A DNA stretch of 64,000 nucleotides from Adineta ricciae (lineage: Eukaryota; Rotifera; Eurotatoria; Adinetida; Adinetidae). Of the stretch, positions 9,894 through 23,119 are shown piece after piece; within the stretch, counting starts at the first letter, position 1; every line of letters starts with the position of its first letter. The notes beneath the pieces were generated by a model. It saw only the letters and a program-made list of their open reading frames with translations, searched no databases and had not been told where the DNA came from. The stretch lies in contig CAJNOJ010000001.1 in NCBI GenBank assembly GCA_905250025.1, forward strand, positions 372,001 through 436,000. The letters are read 5' to 3'. The position numbers and the translations under genes were made by a program.

Positions 9894-12800
9894 TCATTGT
9901 CTTCGTACTGGTATTGCTGTTGTTGTTGTTGTTGTTGTTGAAGTTTTCGAATTATCATTTGTCGATGGGTTCAATTCAAATTCGACTAAGAGCGAAAAGT
10001 GATCCGATGGAACATTCGGATGTGGACAACCGACTATTTTATTTGTTTGAAGCCATTCAGGATCAAGTGGTCCCAAGACGCCGAGAACACGCATTAACTG
10101 TGTCGAGAAAAAGACATAATCAATGATTCCTTTGAAATCATACCTAGAACGAATCAGGAGAAATCGAGTCTATCTATCGTTTTTCATAGTGAACTACTTA
10201 CGTAAAGTTAGTATAAGGCATAATTGGATCTGCTGTCGTTTCATAAGCTGATTGCAATTTGAAATGGTGCACAATGTCATTACTTGGTGTCGGATTTCCA
10301 TCGACACGACTATATCTTTGTAAGTATGTTTCATAACTAAGATCTTTGAAATCAGCATGAGTCATTGATATTTTTCCACTACGCATTAATTCAATGACGC
10401 CTTATAGTTGAAAAAAAACAAGAACAGCATCAAACAAATGACAAGAATATGTGCAAACGTTCATTCTACCTGATCCTGGTAAGGAATTGAAATCTCCGCA
10501 AAGAACCAATGGGACTGTTGAACAGTCAATTGACATACTCGAATTAGGTCGATGTTTTTGTATCGCATCTTCTATAATCGTTTTCAGTTCTGATAACAAC
10601 ATGAGGGTTTGAACAACTTTCACATCACAATATTCAGGATCCCAATGGATATGTGCTGTACATACGAATAACATTTGTTTATGATCCGTTGGTAGTACAC
10701 CTTTGATAGAAAACAGATGATAAAGAATTCGCAACTATTTTTCTTATTACCATTTGAAAATGTATGAGAATAAATCTCTTCTTTCGTTTCGAGAAATGCA
10801 ACAAGACCAATATTATCTTTCGTCATCACACGATTCATCATATCGTGACAGGCTGTACCATTAGCAGCAGACATAGCCAACTGGTTAAACTCCACAAGAT
10901 AATGTTTGATTAAACGAAATCTAATTAAAAGTGAATAGAAAAGAAATGAAGATTCAATATTGAATGAAACATACTTCGATTGTCGATAAAATATTGCACA
11001 TCCATCGACATATCGGCGATCTTGCTCACACATGGTCTTGGCACGAGATTTAGGACTAAAGACACCATCGTAGCCATGTTTTTGTAATTCTGGCAAGAAA
11101 AATGAATGGAATTGGTCAGTTTCCATTTCCTAAAATGCAAATGAGTGCATTTTGTTCCTGAAATCTATTCCATTTGATGACATCTTAACAAAAACAAATC
11201 TCTTGCTTGTTCTTTAACTAGCGGAAAAGCTATTATAGACTCGTAAACCGTAAACAAAGAAAATAGCGCATTAAAGTCATTAGTAAAGCTAAGAACAATC
11301 GTGACTTTCCAAATGATAGAATTCTCGTGTTCCGTATGATTTAATTTTCATAATCGAACGTTAATTTCACCGACCTGGAGCGCAATGATATCAGCTGAAT
11401 ATGACCGTAATTCTTCGAGAATATGTTTACGACGATAATCCCATTTCAACGCCCAGGATGGACAGTAACCATATACATGTCTCGTCGCATATTTATCACA
11501 AAGAATATTGTAATTCATTATTGTAAATATTGCTGTCGGTTGAGTGGCATTCGGGGATGCAAGTCGAATCCATGACCGTGCCGGTGGTGGTTGGATAGCT
11601 AAAAAATAAAAACCCGTTATTATACCGCTTCTCATTCAAAGGATTTCGAAGAAAGAGAGAAAAACAAAAATCGTCAAGAGTTTCATCTCACACTCTCGAT
11701 TCAAGTATTGCGAATAGTAGAAGTACAAATAACTGTAGTAATAGTACAATTGTAGCCATGATAGGTAATAAAAATCGTAGTAAAACGGTATAAATAATGT
11801 TTGATAATAATGATATTCGATAGTATAGTCGATATTTTGACCTGTTAGATCAATACTGAAATTTATAAGTGAAGCATTTCGACGTTGTTTACGAGTTTTA
11901 GTGCGAGACTGGGTTTTAATTCGTTTAATTGAATAATTATCAAAAGAGGATTTTTTTGTGGAACGTCGAGGGCGCTTACGATAAGGAAGATTTTCTTTGT
12001 CACAGCAGCAGCAACAGCAACAACAACAACGACAGAAACTTAAATTATTATTAGTATCCGATGATGATGAGGAGGACGAGGATGACAATGACGCTAATGA
12101 TCCTCTATGCACCGGTACGATTGGAGTATTATTTACAATAGAAAATGAGAATGCCGTCTGATGATCACTGTACAAAAGCATCGATGGCAGTGAGTATGAT
12201 TGGTAAACATTGGAAGTTGCGTGTTCAAAGCTGATTTTACTACACCGAAGAAAACAAAAGATCATTCGAATAGATTTTTGATAAAATGAGAGACTTTACT
12301 TTGATAGAAGTTGTGTCTGATGATGAGAATAGAAAACTGGTGATAAAGGATTTAATATTGTCCTTAGTGAACGAGTATTATCAGATAAAACGTTGTTTTT
12401 TTGTTCGATTGGAACATGAAAGACTCTTGAGCTCGAAATTTTCTCATGAAGTTTTTGTTTAGTCGTTCGAAAGAGAGATGCGCTTGTTGAACATTCGTTG
12501 GTACACGACGAAAATATATGTTTACAGGAGACAGTGACACGACGAGATTCCGTAATGGAACACATACGACTAAAAGAAAAACATCAAGTTATTTATGTTC
12601 ACTTGGAGAATAAAAAATATCGTCCATATATTTAATGGTCCAACGGGAAGAAAAATGAATATATTAACCGGTGTATTAATAGAGCTACGATTATTCATCG
12701 AAGAACGAAGGCGGAGAAGAAAATGACGACAGCAGAAAAAAAACAAAATCTTCATTTGTTGTTTTTGTTCAATATGATAGCAGAAAGAGAAAAACTCGAC

Positions 12801-14127
12801 GAACGTCGTTGCCGTCGCCATTATCACTCTTCCGCCTCCAGATCGTACTCGTTCTGTTCTTCTTTTATTTTCCTCTTGTCAGACGAATGATGAGTATAGC
12901 TGCATATTTTCTCTGTCAACCTTAATTCTATCGAGCAACTTGAATAAGACGACAACAACAATTTTCTGAATGCTAAAGTGGTATTATACTAATTCGTCGA
13001 AAGAAATGACAGAGCCTTACGCTTGCTTTCAACAAAATGATGACGATAAAAGATATCTAATTATGTATTGCTTTCTGATTACTACAAAACATCTGAACTA
13101 AATATTTTTTTTTCGCACGAACGATCAAGCAGGCTATTTTCGTTAGAGAAAAAGTGACTGTGTAATCACTCACTTGTTTAAATACATTCCAGCCCATAAC
13201 GGATGTACTCCCACCTATACACTAAAAGTTCAAAACTAAAAGAGAACAATGAACGAAGAAACTCTTGACGATCGTTGAATAAGAGAAAGAGAAGCGATAT
13301 CTTTGTGTGTTATACCATTGAGTGATGAAGGAAGACTATCCAGAAAATATGTTAATAGCTTTTGTAGGCCATTTGATTCGGTATAGATTGTATAAACCTC
13401 TGCGGGTAATGGATTTCCCATCAATCCTTAAATAGAATCAGTATGATTCAAAATCAATAGAGATATCTTCAAGAATTTACCTAGACTTTGTAAACGAAAC
13501 AATTTCCCTAATTCGTACGGTAAGTTTCGAATAGAATTATTGGTCAAATTCAATTCACGTAATGATATTAATTCACCTAGACAAGACAACATATCTTTCG
13601 TAAAGTAGATGAGAGAAGAAAAATGATTGACATACCGATTTCTGATGGTAAATTTCTCAGCTTGTTATTTGATAGATCGAGAGTGACTAGATTTGTTAAA
13701 CATGCAATTTCCGACGGTAAACGAGTTAGTTGATTATCGTTTAAATATAAAACCGTCAATTGCGATAATGTCCATAAGATCGGTGATAAATTGCGAACAT
13801 TGCCGGTGACTTCCAATTCGTTCCCTTAGAACAAGAATCTTTCAATGTTGCTCCAAAGGCATTCCATATTCTTACAGTCACATTTCTTCGTACCGTTTGA
13901 TGATGTTGAAGATTTTTGTTGGTGATCGCTTTGCAGGGACAATTGAGATTGATACGAATAGAAAGTCGATTGTTCAATCGATTGGTAGTAGTATTGTTGA
14001 GGTGGATGAATACGTTGAGAGTAAGATGTTGTATCGTCAACGGATAAAGAAGAATGCTAGAGGGTACGGATGATGATTGAATTTCAATAGATGAATTACT
14101 TACATAATTCAAACTGACACCAGGCAT
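9894..14127 (-). CDS. CNOT6: CCR4-NOT deadenylase subunit 6 (CCR4)
   Basis: Poly(A)-specific 3' exonuclease of the CCR4-NOT complex, cytoplasmic. The start is ATG at 14127 (MPGVSLNY), then 14056-13876, which encodes a Gln/Tyr/Ser-rich leader, then leucine-rich repeats over 13824-13312 (LTVLYLNDNQLTRLPSEIA, LVTLDLSNNKLRNLPSEIG). A 1.7-kb intron follows, then the endonuclease/exonuclease/phosphatase domain from 11598 to the stop. Active-site residues are kept: Glu in the exon starting EMETDQFHSFF at 11129, Asp in CGDFNSLPGSG, and His in VPSDHFSLLVEFEL. The run MNYNILCDKYATRHVYGYCPSW is diagnostic of CCR4. Introns are otherwise about 50-250 bases. The tail ends in a Thr run and VRRQ. The long intron (11599-13315) contains a separate same-strand gene. 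CNOT6 and CNOT6L are not separable. Confidence 0.93.
11636..12565 (-). CDS. Unrecognised 289-residue protein nested in a CNOT6 intron
   Basis: Two exons, 12565-12300 and 12239-11636, separated by a 60-base GT/AG intron. They join in phase to 870 bases, exactly 290 codons with stop. An acceptor (CTTTTAG) just before the ATG suggests an upstream non-coding exon. The protein has a Ser-rich first half, a Ser run, a Cys run of about 11 (from a CTG/TTG-type trinucleotide tract), a basic nuclear-localisation-like stretch (KENLPYRKRPRRSTKKS) and an unusual Tyr/Phe-rich tail (FIPFYYDFYYLSWLQLYYYY). I recognise no domain. The stop is only 38 bases before the CNOT6 acceptor, so the gene fits wholly inside the intron on the same strand. 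It could instead be alternative 5' sequence of CNOT6, but it ends in a stop before that exon. Confidence 0.42.
12001..12041. repeat. CAG/CAA trinucleotide tract
   Basis: Imperfect CAGCAGCAACAGCAACAACAAC tract on the plus strand. On the minus strand it is read as a cysteine run inside the nested gene. Confidence 0.6.
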
Positions 14128-14764
14128 TTGAATTGATGGAACAAAAACATACAGTTCTAGAGTAGGAATGTTTGAAATAACACATGCATATGTGAAATAA
14201 ACTGTGAGATAACTTTCTTTCTCCTGTTATGAACTCCTTTGGCAAACTACATACGTGACAGAATCGATTATTAGTTTTATTAATGCTATTTCAGGAATTG
14301 CTAATAAAAGTTTAAATGAAACATTAGATTATAGCGCATGATTTAGTGCAGGTTATGATTCATTTAAATACATACCAAAAAGATAAATTGGATTAAGTAA
14401 TTATAAAAAATAAAACTTCAACAAAAATAATCTAGAACGAAGAATAACGAACGTATTCGACATTGTTACATATGGATATTATTAATATGATATCGAACTA
14501 TGTCAAGAATCTCATCTGTATGGTAATAGGTTATTTATGTATTTCGAATATCATAAAAAAAGATATATCGAATGATATTGGTGGCCATCGGATCTATTTA
14601 TCTGAAACAAAGTAAGAAAAGATATCATAGTTTTCCTTTTCGTGAAATCATTGATCAGAAAGAGAAATCCAGCCTTATGGAAATATGAATTTATTCTACA
14701 AGGATTCTAAAAAACGCAAAAATGGGACAGATGGAGACTGAAGTCTAATGTTCTGATTTTCTCT
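14128..14764. other. Intergenic between CNOT6 and NDUFA13
   Basis: AT-rich; no coding signal seen. It should hold the CNOT6 promoter and the NDUFA13 3' end. Confidence 0.5.
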
Positions 14765-15286
14765 TTAAATCTGCCATTGACCGGCATTAATATCTAAACG
14801 TTGACTTGATGGACGAGCGAGTCCATAATAATCAAGTACATGTGGTCGATCCGGGAAATAGGTGCGCGATTTGAAGATTTTGCTGCCAAACCAAGTACCA
14901 ACTTCCCATCCCGGAACATCACTCATCAATTTGGCTTCTTCGTCACGATTAGCACGGTATTGTCGTAGCGTGATACGATCCTGCTCAGCTAATAGAACAG
15001 GTTCTATACATGAACGACTTTCATCCATTTCCATTTCTGAAGATGAAGTCAAAATAGAAAGGATTTGTTTTTCATGTCGAAAGAATCTTCACTTACCATT
15101 TTTCCAATATTCGCGTTTTTCGGATAGGTGATAAAAATATCCGAATATGTTCGATGCTAACCATAGAGAAACAAATGGCCATAACGGAATACGACGTGAA
15201 GGAACGCGTGTCCATGGTATAGGCGTAAAGCCACCACGAGGTGGTAGTTCTTGTCGATAGACAGCAACTTTAGAAAAGCCTGTCAT
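14765..15286 (-). CDS. NDUFA13: Complex I accessory subunit NDUFA13 (GRIM-19)
   Basis: Accessory subunit of mitochondrial NADH:ubiquinone oxidoreductase, inner membrane. Two exons separated by a short intron near 15045-15098 give about 154 residues; the human protein has 144. Visible family features are the N-terminal QELPPRGGFTPIPWTRVPSRR (human counterpart begins with a DMPPPGGYGPI pattern), a single membrane segment (PLWPFVSLWLASNIFGYFYH), then the conserved soluble arm with LLAEQDRITLRQYRANRDEEA and VPGWEVGTWF. As usual there is no cleavable presequence; the N-terminal helix targets the protein. A TAGATGTCGC motif lies 234 bases upstream of the ATG (see findings). Confidence 0.9.
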
Positions 15287-15808
15287 GATCTAGAAAAATG
15301 AATAAGAAAAAAGAGAATATGTTGACGATTTTCTCTAATGTAAGTAACATTATTCCAGTACTTTGCTTCGATGTATCAGGTGTGTTTTTTGTTTGGATGA
15401 TTTTTACCAATGAAATCTAAAGAAAATTTATTTATGTATATTTTCATTCAATAAACTAATTGATTGTTTTCTTCAGATTTTTCGACGATTATTTTGATTT
15501 CAACAAAGAAAACGGTATAAGCGACATCTATAATGGAACGGTCGAATAGGGATGGAAAAATTCATAAACGACTATGTCGGATATATATTTTTTGTTCTGT
15601 GTGAAGCATTACGGTACTGACTGCGTAAGCGTAAGACATTTCCCTTCGAGGAGACTTGACTTGATTGTCATAGCATGTATCTTCAAATGCGGTATTTAAC
15701 ATCGAACATATATGTTTATTCTTAAATTACACATATAAATACAACATCAAAACCGTATATTTACATACAAAACAATATTACACATGAAGATATCACAAAA
15801 AAAGACGA
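15287..15808. other. Intergenic between NDUFA13 and the ANKRD gene
   Basis: No gene seen. Contains the TAGATGTCGC promoter-proximal motif (minus strand, 15521-15530) and AT-rich 3' flank of the ANKRD gene. Confidence 0.5.
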
Positions 15809-18800
15809 CTAAATAGGACTTGTTTCTCGCTGTGTCCAGAACTGTGTATTGATTTCGACTTTTGGTAGATAACGTTCAGATAAGAACGAATGTATTCGAC
15901 TAGATGCTAATGCTTCTTTTGGTAAATGTTTTGTCCAGACCATGCGTTGCATAGAATAGAGTGTATTTGCTTCCAAAGCTTGTCGTTGATTGATTTCACA
16001 CTAGACAGAAAAGCGATGAAAGATGTTTTGCTTTAGTTAATGTGAGCTTACACTGAGACGTTGATATTTTAAATTGGAATCTTCAACCCATTTGATAAAC
16101 GAACGACCACTCCATCGATTTTTACCTCGTTTACCTAACTCTGTATTTGTATAATCATTGTTCAATAGTGTACCATGACGTTCTCGAACCGATGGGTCAT
16201 TGTAGACTTCGTTATCTCGAAGTAGTGAACAATAACTCAAGGGTATCTCTTGATTGATTGATGAACGTGTTGCGTTTCCATACAAACGCAAGATTTCTTG
16301 TTCATGCGAAAGAATTAACTTCTCCTATGAAATCGAGCACAATGAAGTTTTTTTTTATTGGCTTAAGTCAGAAATTTTTACTCGTTCAACTTGATGTCTG
16401 AGTTTCATACGGTATCTTTCATCTTCTTGACGTACAAAAACATCTGACAGATGTTCATCCAGGTCCGACGGTGGATTAAAACGTCGAATACCAAGCGATG
16501 CAGGTGTTGTAATTGGAAACGATTTCAACGAAGGTGTTAAAAGATAATTCTTTTTCGCCATCAATGTCTCACTAAAATCCTTAGGAAACTTTGGAACAAC
16601 GTAGTCATGCAGCATTGCTTCATGCCGTTTGTCAATCTAACGAGAAGAAAAAAACGAAGTAGATCAGTTACTGCTATGCGAAAGCAACTAATGTTCCAGA
16701 TTTGACTTAAAAAGAGTCTGTTTCCTTTCTCGAACAATGAACTGTCACTATGTCAGAAACACAATACTAATGAGCAACATCACAGCTATTTTGAAAATAG
16801 TAAAATGACATACTTGTTGGCGGATGTTTAGGAATTGTTTAATACCATTTTTTGGTATGTCACGTGCAACTGTGGTTGTTTCTGTTGACATTGTACTTTC
16901 CGATGTCAAACCATTCACAGGAGAAAATCCATCGATAGAATTCAGTAGAATGGCATTTCTCTCACGTAGTCGTCGTTTATTTGGCGGTAATGATCCAACA
17001 TCAGGGTGACTATGAACTTGTTTAAGCATTCTTGTTGAATTATTTCCTTCATCAATGCTTGCACAGGAATCTTCCATGCGGTCGATTTTTTCATTGAGAT
17101 TTTCACTGATTTGATCATCGGAATTACTTGATGTTTCGGTGTTATTCGAACGTTCGGAGATGGTTTTCTTTCGTGAACGTTTTTCAGTGGAATCATCTCC
17201 AGATTTTTGATTTAGAATTCGTCTTCGATTCGATACAGGTCGTTTGCTATCATTAGACGATTGATTTGATGTATTTGCTTTGCCTCTCGCATGCGAGCGT
17301 AGTGTACGTGTCGTTAATTTTAAATGACCTTCCTTTTCTGCTGGAATCATTTGTTCATCGGTTGAAATCAATGCTAAGCTAGCTTGTTCTTCTATTTGCT
17401 CGATAATCTCTTGGATTAAATCTGATATGAGCAGCTCAGGTGATCGTGTTGACTCGTCATTTATATTTGACAAAGTTTTCTCTGGAGCCACCGTTTTAGT
17501 GTTAATATTATTACATTCAGTGGAACTAATGATAGTTGATAAAAATTTATCATTTTCTTCTATTATTGGCAGTGCATATGTTTCCATAGTCGAATCTTCA
17601 TCCACCAGAGACAAGTTATTACTAAAATAAAGCAAAACACATTCAAGAGAACTCACGTTAATTAATCTATTTCTTTCAATCACAGTTCAGAGATTTCCTT
17701 CGCTTACTTCTTGTCTACACTAAGCAGACGACGACGAAGAAGAGAACAACAAAGAAGCAATCTTTTCTCCGGCCTCACGAATACGCGTAGACTATTACGC
17801 TCATGATTACTTAGAAATCCTACTTGACCTGTGTACTTGTGTTTCAACCTAACGGGAAAATGTACCTGCAAATGTGTCGAACAAAAACGAACAAATCAAA
17901 GTATAAAAAGAAACATCTACTGAAGAAAAAAAGGTTGGTTAGTTTAATTCAATCGATGTATTTGATTTGTTACAAATGGTAATAGACGCTTATTTATTCG
18001 GGTACACATTTTTTTCCTACGTTCGATTAATATCTATTCTTCTCTACTTGCGCACTCACTTCTACCAGCTGGATGTCGAACACATAAGGACGCGCATACA
18101 TCGAGCTTTTTTTCTCTTCTGTTTTTATTGCGTTTGCGTCCTCTTTTCCTTTTCTTGTTCTTGACACAATTTTTTTCCTCCCCTTCCAGTCTAGCTTCAT
18201 TCTATTACTAGCTTTTCATATATCTGTATGCGAGTCAATTTAAACTGACAATGCTGGTTTTTAATACATAAAAAATATGATGTCGGCGTTCAGTTTTCTT
18301 TGTCAAAATATAAATGTTAAATAATAAAACATGACTAGTTCGACATTTGAATTCAACGGAAATACGCAAGCAAAAGAAGAACTAATTTCACTCATGATTA
18401 AAATTTCCACGTCGAATGTCGTTTTGTATCCATTTGAATATGAGGTCGATTTTGTTACTGCAAAGATGCTAACTCCAGGAAAAACGTTCTCTATGTCACG
18501 ATAAAATCCAGATGAGCAATGTCTTTTTAACCTTACATTAGAAAAGAACAAGAAAAGCGCTTTTGCACGGTTTATTCTTCATATTTCAATAGATCTACAC
18601 TGTCAAGCTCACATTAATTTTCTACACAAACATTTTCTCGTGTTTGTATAGAAGTCAAATAGGATGTACTTGAAAATTGTTTTCGCTTCATTATTTTATC
18701 TTTCCACTATTGTTTATCATCGGTCTCACCTCTTCTTCTACAAAAATTTTCAATCCTTCGACATAATGACACAGTAATGTCCATCTGTAATCTACCAGAA

Positions 18801-20547
18801 AATCACACACAGTTGGTATTCTATGTATAACAATGTAGATAACTATTGTAGGAAAAATATAGTCGAACCAAGCTCTGTAATGGAAGCGAGAGAAAAGACA
18901 ATATCAATTAAAAGAGTTAGTGTGCTACACTTCCTGTTTTTCTTCATTTTAATAAAAAATTCAATGCCAAAAAGAAAGAACACCTTTGAAGATCATGCAA
19001 AGTACTCCTCTGCTGTTCGTATGTGATATTTAACTCCGTCAAAAAGTGTTATTTGTAATAGAATCTTGATTTGAATTCATAAGGAAGAGGAAGTTTTCTC
19101 AAAAAGACTTGGGTAATCACAGTCTAGGTCGTGTTGTTCGCATTCGCTGCGAGCTTAGTGAAAGATAATTAGGGAAAAGAACAGTATTTACCTTTCCGTA
19201 GCGAGATTTTTGTTTATTACTGTTCGAGCTAGGACGATTTTCAATGGTGGAACGCGATAAATATGTTGAATAAGTTCATCATTTGATAGTGATTGGTCAA
19301 TAGAGAAATTTGGTTGAGGTTTCAGATCGATACTGTCATTTGATATGCCACTGATAGTTCGCTGTTTTGGATTGCGTATGGTTTCTTCATCATCACTTTC
19401 GAAATCGTATGGATTTTTTCTCGAAAAGTCGCTGTCCATAGTCGATGTTTTGTTGTTTAAAAATGAATCGGATGAATGATCTGGATCAGATTGAAACGGC
19501 TAATAGAAATGCGAAGAAAAGAAAACATGAGAGAAATCTAATTCGGTAGACTCACTTTCTTTTGTGTAGCTTTCGGTGAAAGTAAGGTATTTCTCTCAAT
19601 CTTGTCTTCATCATGCTCTGAATCATCCACACTTGTGATCGGCGATGATAAACTTAATGATTCGTTATCTGATAAATCAAATGTATTTGTTTCTCGTTTC
19701 AGCGTTTTCAACATAGTTTCATTAACATTAGTTAAATCAATTACTGACGGATCTGCAGAATAATTTAACAATAATTCCACCATCTATTCAATTTCGAAAA
19801 TAAGAACAAAGAGGAAAAACATTTCGACAATACCATGAGATTATTGTTGAGTACGGCATCGATGAGCGGCGTTTGCCCTTCTGAACCTGGTGCATTGGAA
19901 TTTGCGCCAGATTTGAGAAGTAAGCTCGCTGCTTTCAACTGATTCTTTGTCACAGCTAGAAGAAAACGTACAATCAAACGATAGAATTTAATTGAAACAC
20001 GAATACCTTCATGTAATGGTGTCCATCCTGAAAATCGAAAAGCATGAGATTTGAACAAATCTTTCTGAAATTTGCTTTTTCTTACCAGCATTGTCTTCTT
20101 CGTTGACATTCGCTCCATCGTGTAATGCTTTTTTCAACTGTTTTAAATCACCTTTTCGTGCAGCAATATGTAGAATTATTTCTCCGTGTTCATTTCGACG
20201 ATGAATTTTTGTTGGACGTTGTTGAGTTGTTACCGCATTTGGTGTTGGCGAGCTACCTAAATTTTTTTTTTATAAATAAACATAGCTGACTAGCGAAGTC
20301 ATCTAGCATATCGCATACTGTTTGATTCGTCACCGGCTGTTAATTGTTTCAAAACAGCTAACTGTTGACGTTCGCTAACAATCGGGCGATGTGATGTTAA
20401 ATCTGATGGTGCAGAGTTACGTTGTTTATTTCCAGAAGGATCACTGGAATTTGAATGTTCATCATTATCATCTTCGGATTGATGACACGATTCAGATGTT
20501 AGTAAACGTCGTTTTCTTCCCGGTACTGTTGCTGGCGTCGTCGTCAT
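15809..20547 (-). CDS. ANKRD11/ANKRD12-like ankyrin-repeat chromatin regulator
   Basis: Vertebrate ANKRD11/12 are nuclear co-regulators that bind p160 coactivators and histone deacetylases. The N-terminus (ATG at 20547) is Ser-rich and carries a basic PGRKRRLL. Ankyrin repeats follow over about 20,230-19,740: RRNEHGEIILHIAARKGDLKQL, then GWTPLHEGI, then LKAASLLLKSGANSNAPG and MVELLLNYSADP. Then comes KNPYDFESDDEE, which matches the family KNPYEFDEDDE. After a long intron (17623-19194) there is an acidic/basic disordered exon. The C-terminal block is diagnostic: MKLRHQVEREKLILSHEQEILRL, IPLSYCSLLRDNEVYND, SFIKWVEDSNLKYQRL and MQRMVWTKHLP. Total length is perhaps 900-1,000 residues against about 2,600 in human, the Lys-rich middle being nearly absent. 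The alternative is two genes split at the long intron, since the exon at 19188 can also be read to an immediate stop. The shared family order favours one gene. Confidence 0.8.
17623..19194 (-). other. Long intron of the ANKRD11/12-like gene
   Basis: About 1.57 kb, unusually long for this locus, where introns are mostly 50-70 bases. It is flanked by donor GTAAATAC and an acceptor ending TTTTAG. I saw no convincing nested gene or transposon. Chance frames near 18,303-18,551 and 18,823-19,026 have no recognisable content. Confidence 0.5.
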
Positions 20548-21663
20548 TCTGGTAAGAGAATATGCCTCTCATAAAATTGTTCATAGTCGTCTTAGTGAGT
20601 CATCCTCAAACGCCTCAGTCAGACATACTATACTATGCTTCGGCTTCATCATTAGTTTATTGCTACTCACGGAAAAGATGTCGCTATTGTATTGAAACAT
20701 TCATATCTTTAATCATAAGAATACGAAAGTTAGAAAGCCTGCTAGAATTAGTTCGCATATAGATTGGAATACTACTATCGAACAGGTGTTTGAATAATTG
20801 ATTTTATGCAGTTTTTGATGGATTTGAACCCATAAATATCGAATTGTGTATTGGGTGAGTATTTGTGAATGAACTACTCAACCGCATACAGTACATCCAT
20901 AAGTATAGCAGTTGATGAAATTTTTGTCTGAGAAATCAAAAACTCCCAAGTACAGTATATTGGCTACGCTATTGGCACATACAGCAGAAATGCATAGCAG
21001 GTGATGCTATTTATGGTTATGGGTCAGTGACACAGCATTGATATAGCTGCAAGTTATAATGGTTGACTCAACTTGCCAGTAGTGTGATGCAACTGAGACT
21101 AGTCTTCGCATATACACCTGGGAAAACGATTGATTGTAAAACAAATTATGTAATCGTTGCTAAACTCTATCCATCATACTTTTCAAGGTTCCGTAGACTC
21201 GTAGAGAATAAATCAAGATGCATAGAAAACAGTTAGTACACATCTTTCTCGCATTTATCAAAGCAAAAATGAAGTATAATTTCCCTGATGTTTTATAACC
21301 AGTCAAGATTATCGTTTAGTAGATCGCACGACAATACCGAGTGTCTGTTAGACAGCAAACAATACTTTTCTCTTGATTGGAGATTAGGGAAGAACGATTT
21401 ATTTTTCGTCTCATTCTCAATTATAATAACCAATCTATATTGCCTATTGACCGACGTAGTAAAAGCATCAGCATCCATCCATTTGCTAATATTATTCCAA
21501 TTGGTTGGTAATATTCGTCAAATGAGCCTTTCTATCAGATGTCACTTTGCGAGAAGTCCTTCTTGTCTACCAATCAGTCAAAGTTTTTTTTGTCGACTTA
21601 ACACATTATTTTATCATCACCAATCTTCGAGCTGTGATATTGACACGTTGAACGAGAAAATCA
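20548..21663. other. Divergent intergenic region, ANKRD / YIPF3
   Basis: The ATG of the ANKRD gene is directly preceded by an acceptor (CTTACCAG), so its 5' UTR exon lies here. An open frame continues from 21288 into the YIPF3 first exon but looks like chance. No other feature identified. Confidence 0.45.
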
Positions 21664-22884
<1,221 letters not shown>

Positions 22885-23119
22885 TTTCAAGAATTCCAGT
22901 AAAATCATATCAACAACAACATTAAACATGACTGCTAAAGCTTAGATGGACATTGTTTTAATAACTTATAACAAAATCCAATCTCGTTTCTTTTCCGTTT
23001 TTTTTCTTTCCTATTAATCTTATTAAATTATCACATTTGGACACGCCTATTTGTTTTCTTTTCGGAAATTGACTACAAATTTAAAAAATGTATTTAACAT
23101 TTCATTTAGATCATCTATC

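Noticed and set aside
20562..20762. Plus-strand frame just right of the ANKRD start
   Set aside because: Occupies the likely promoter/5' UTR region, has no family content, and is short.
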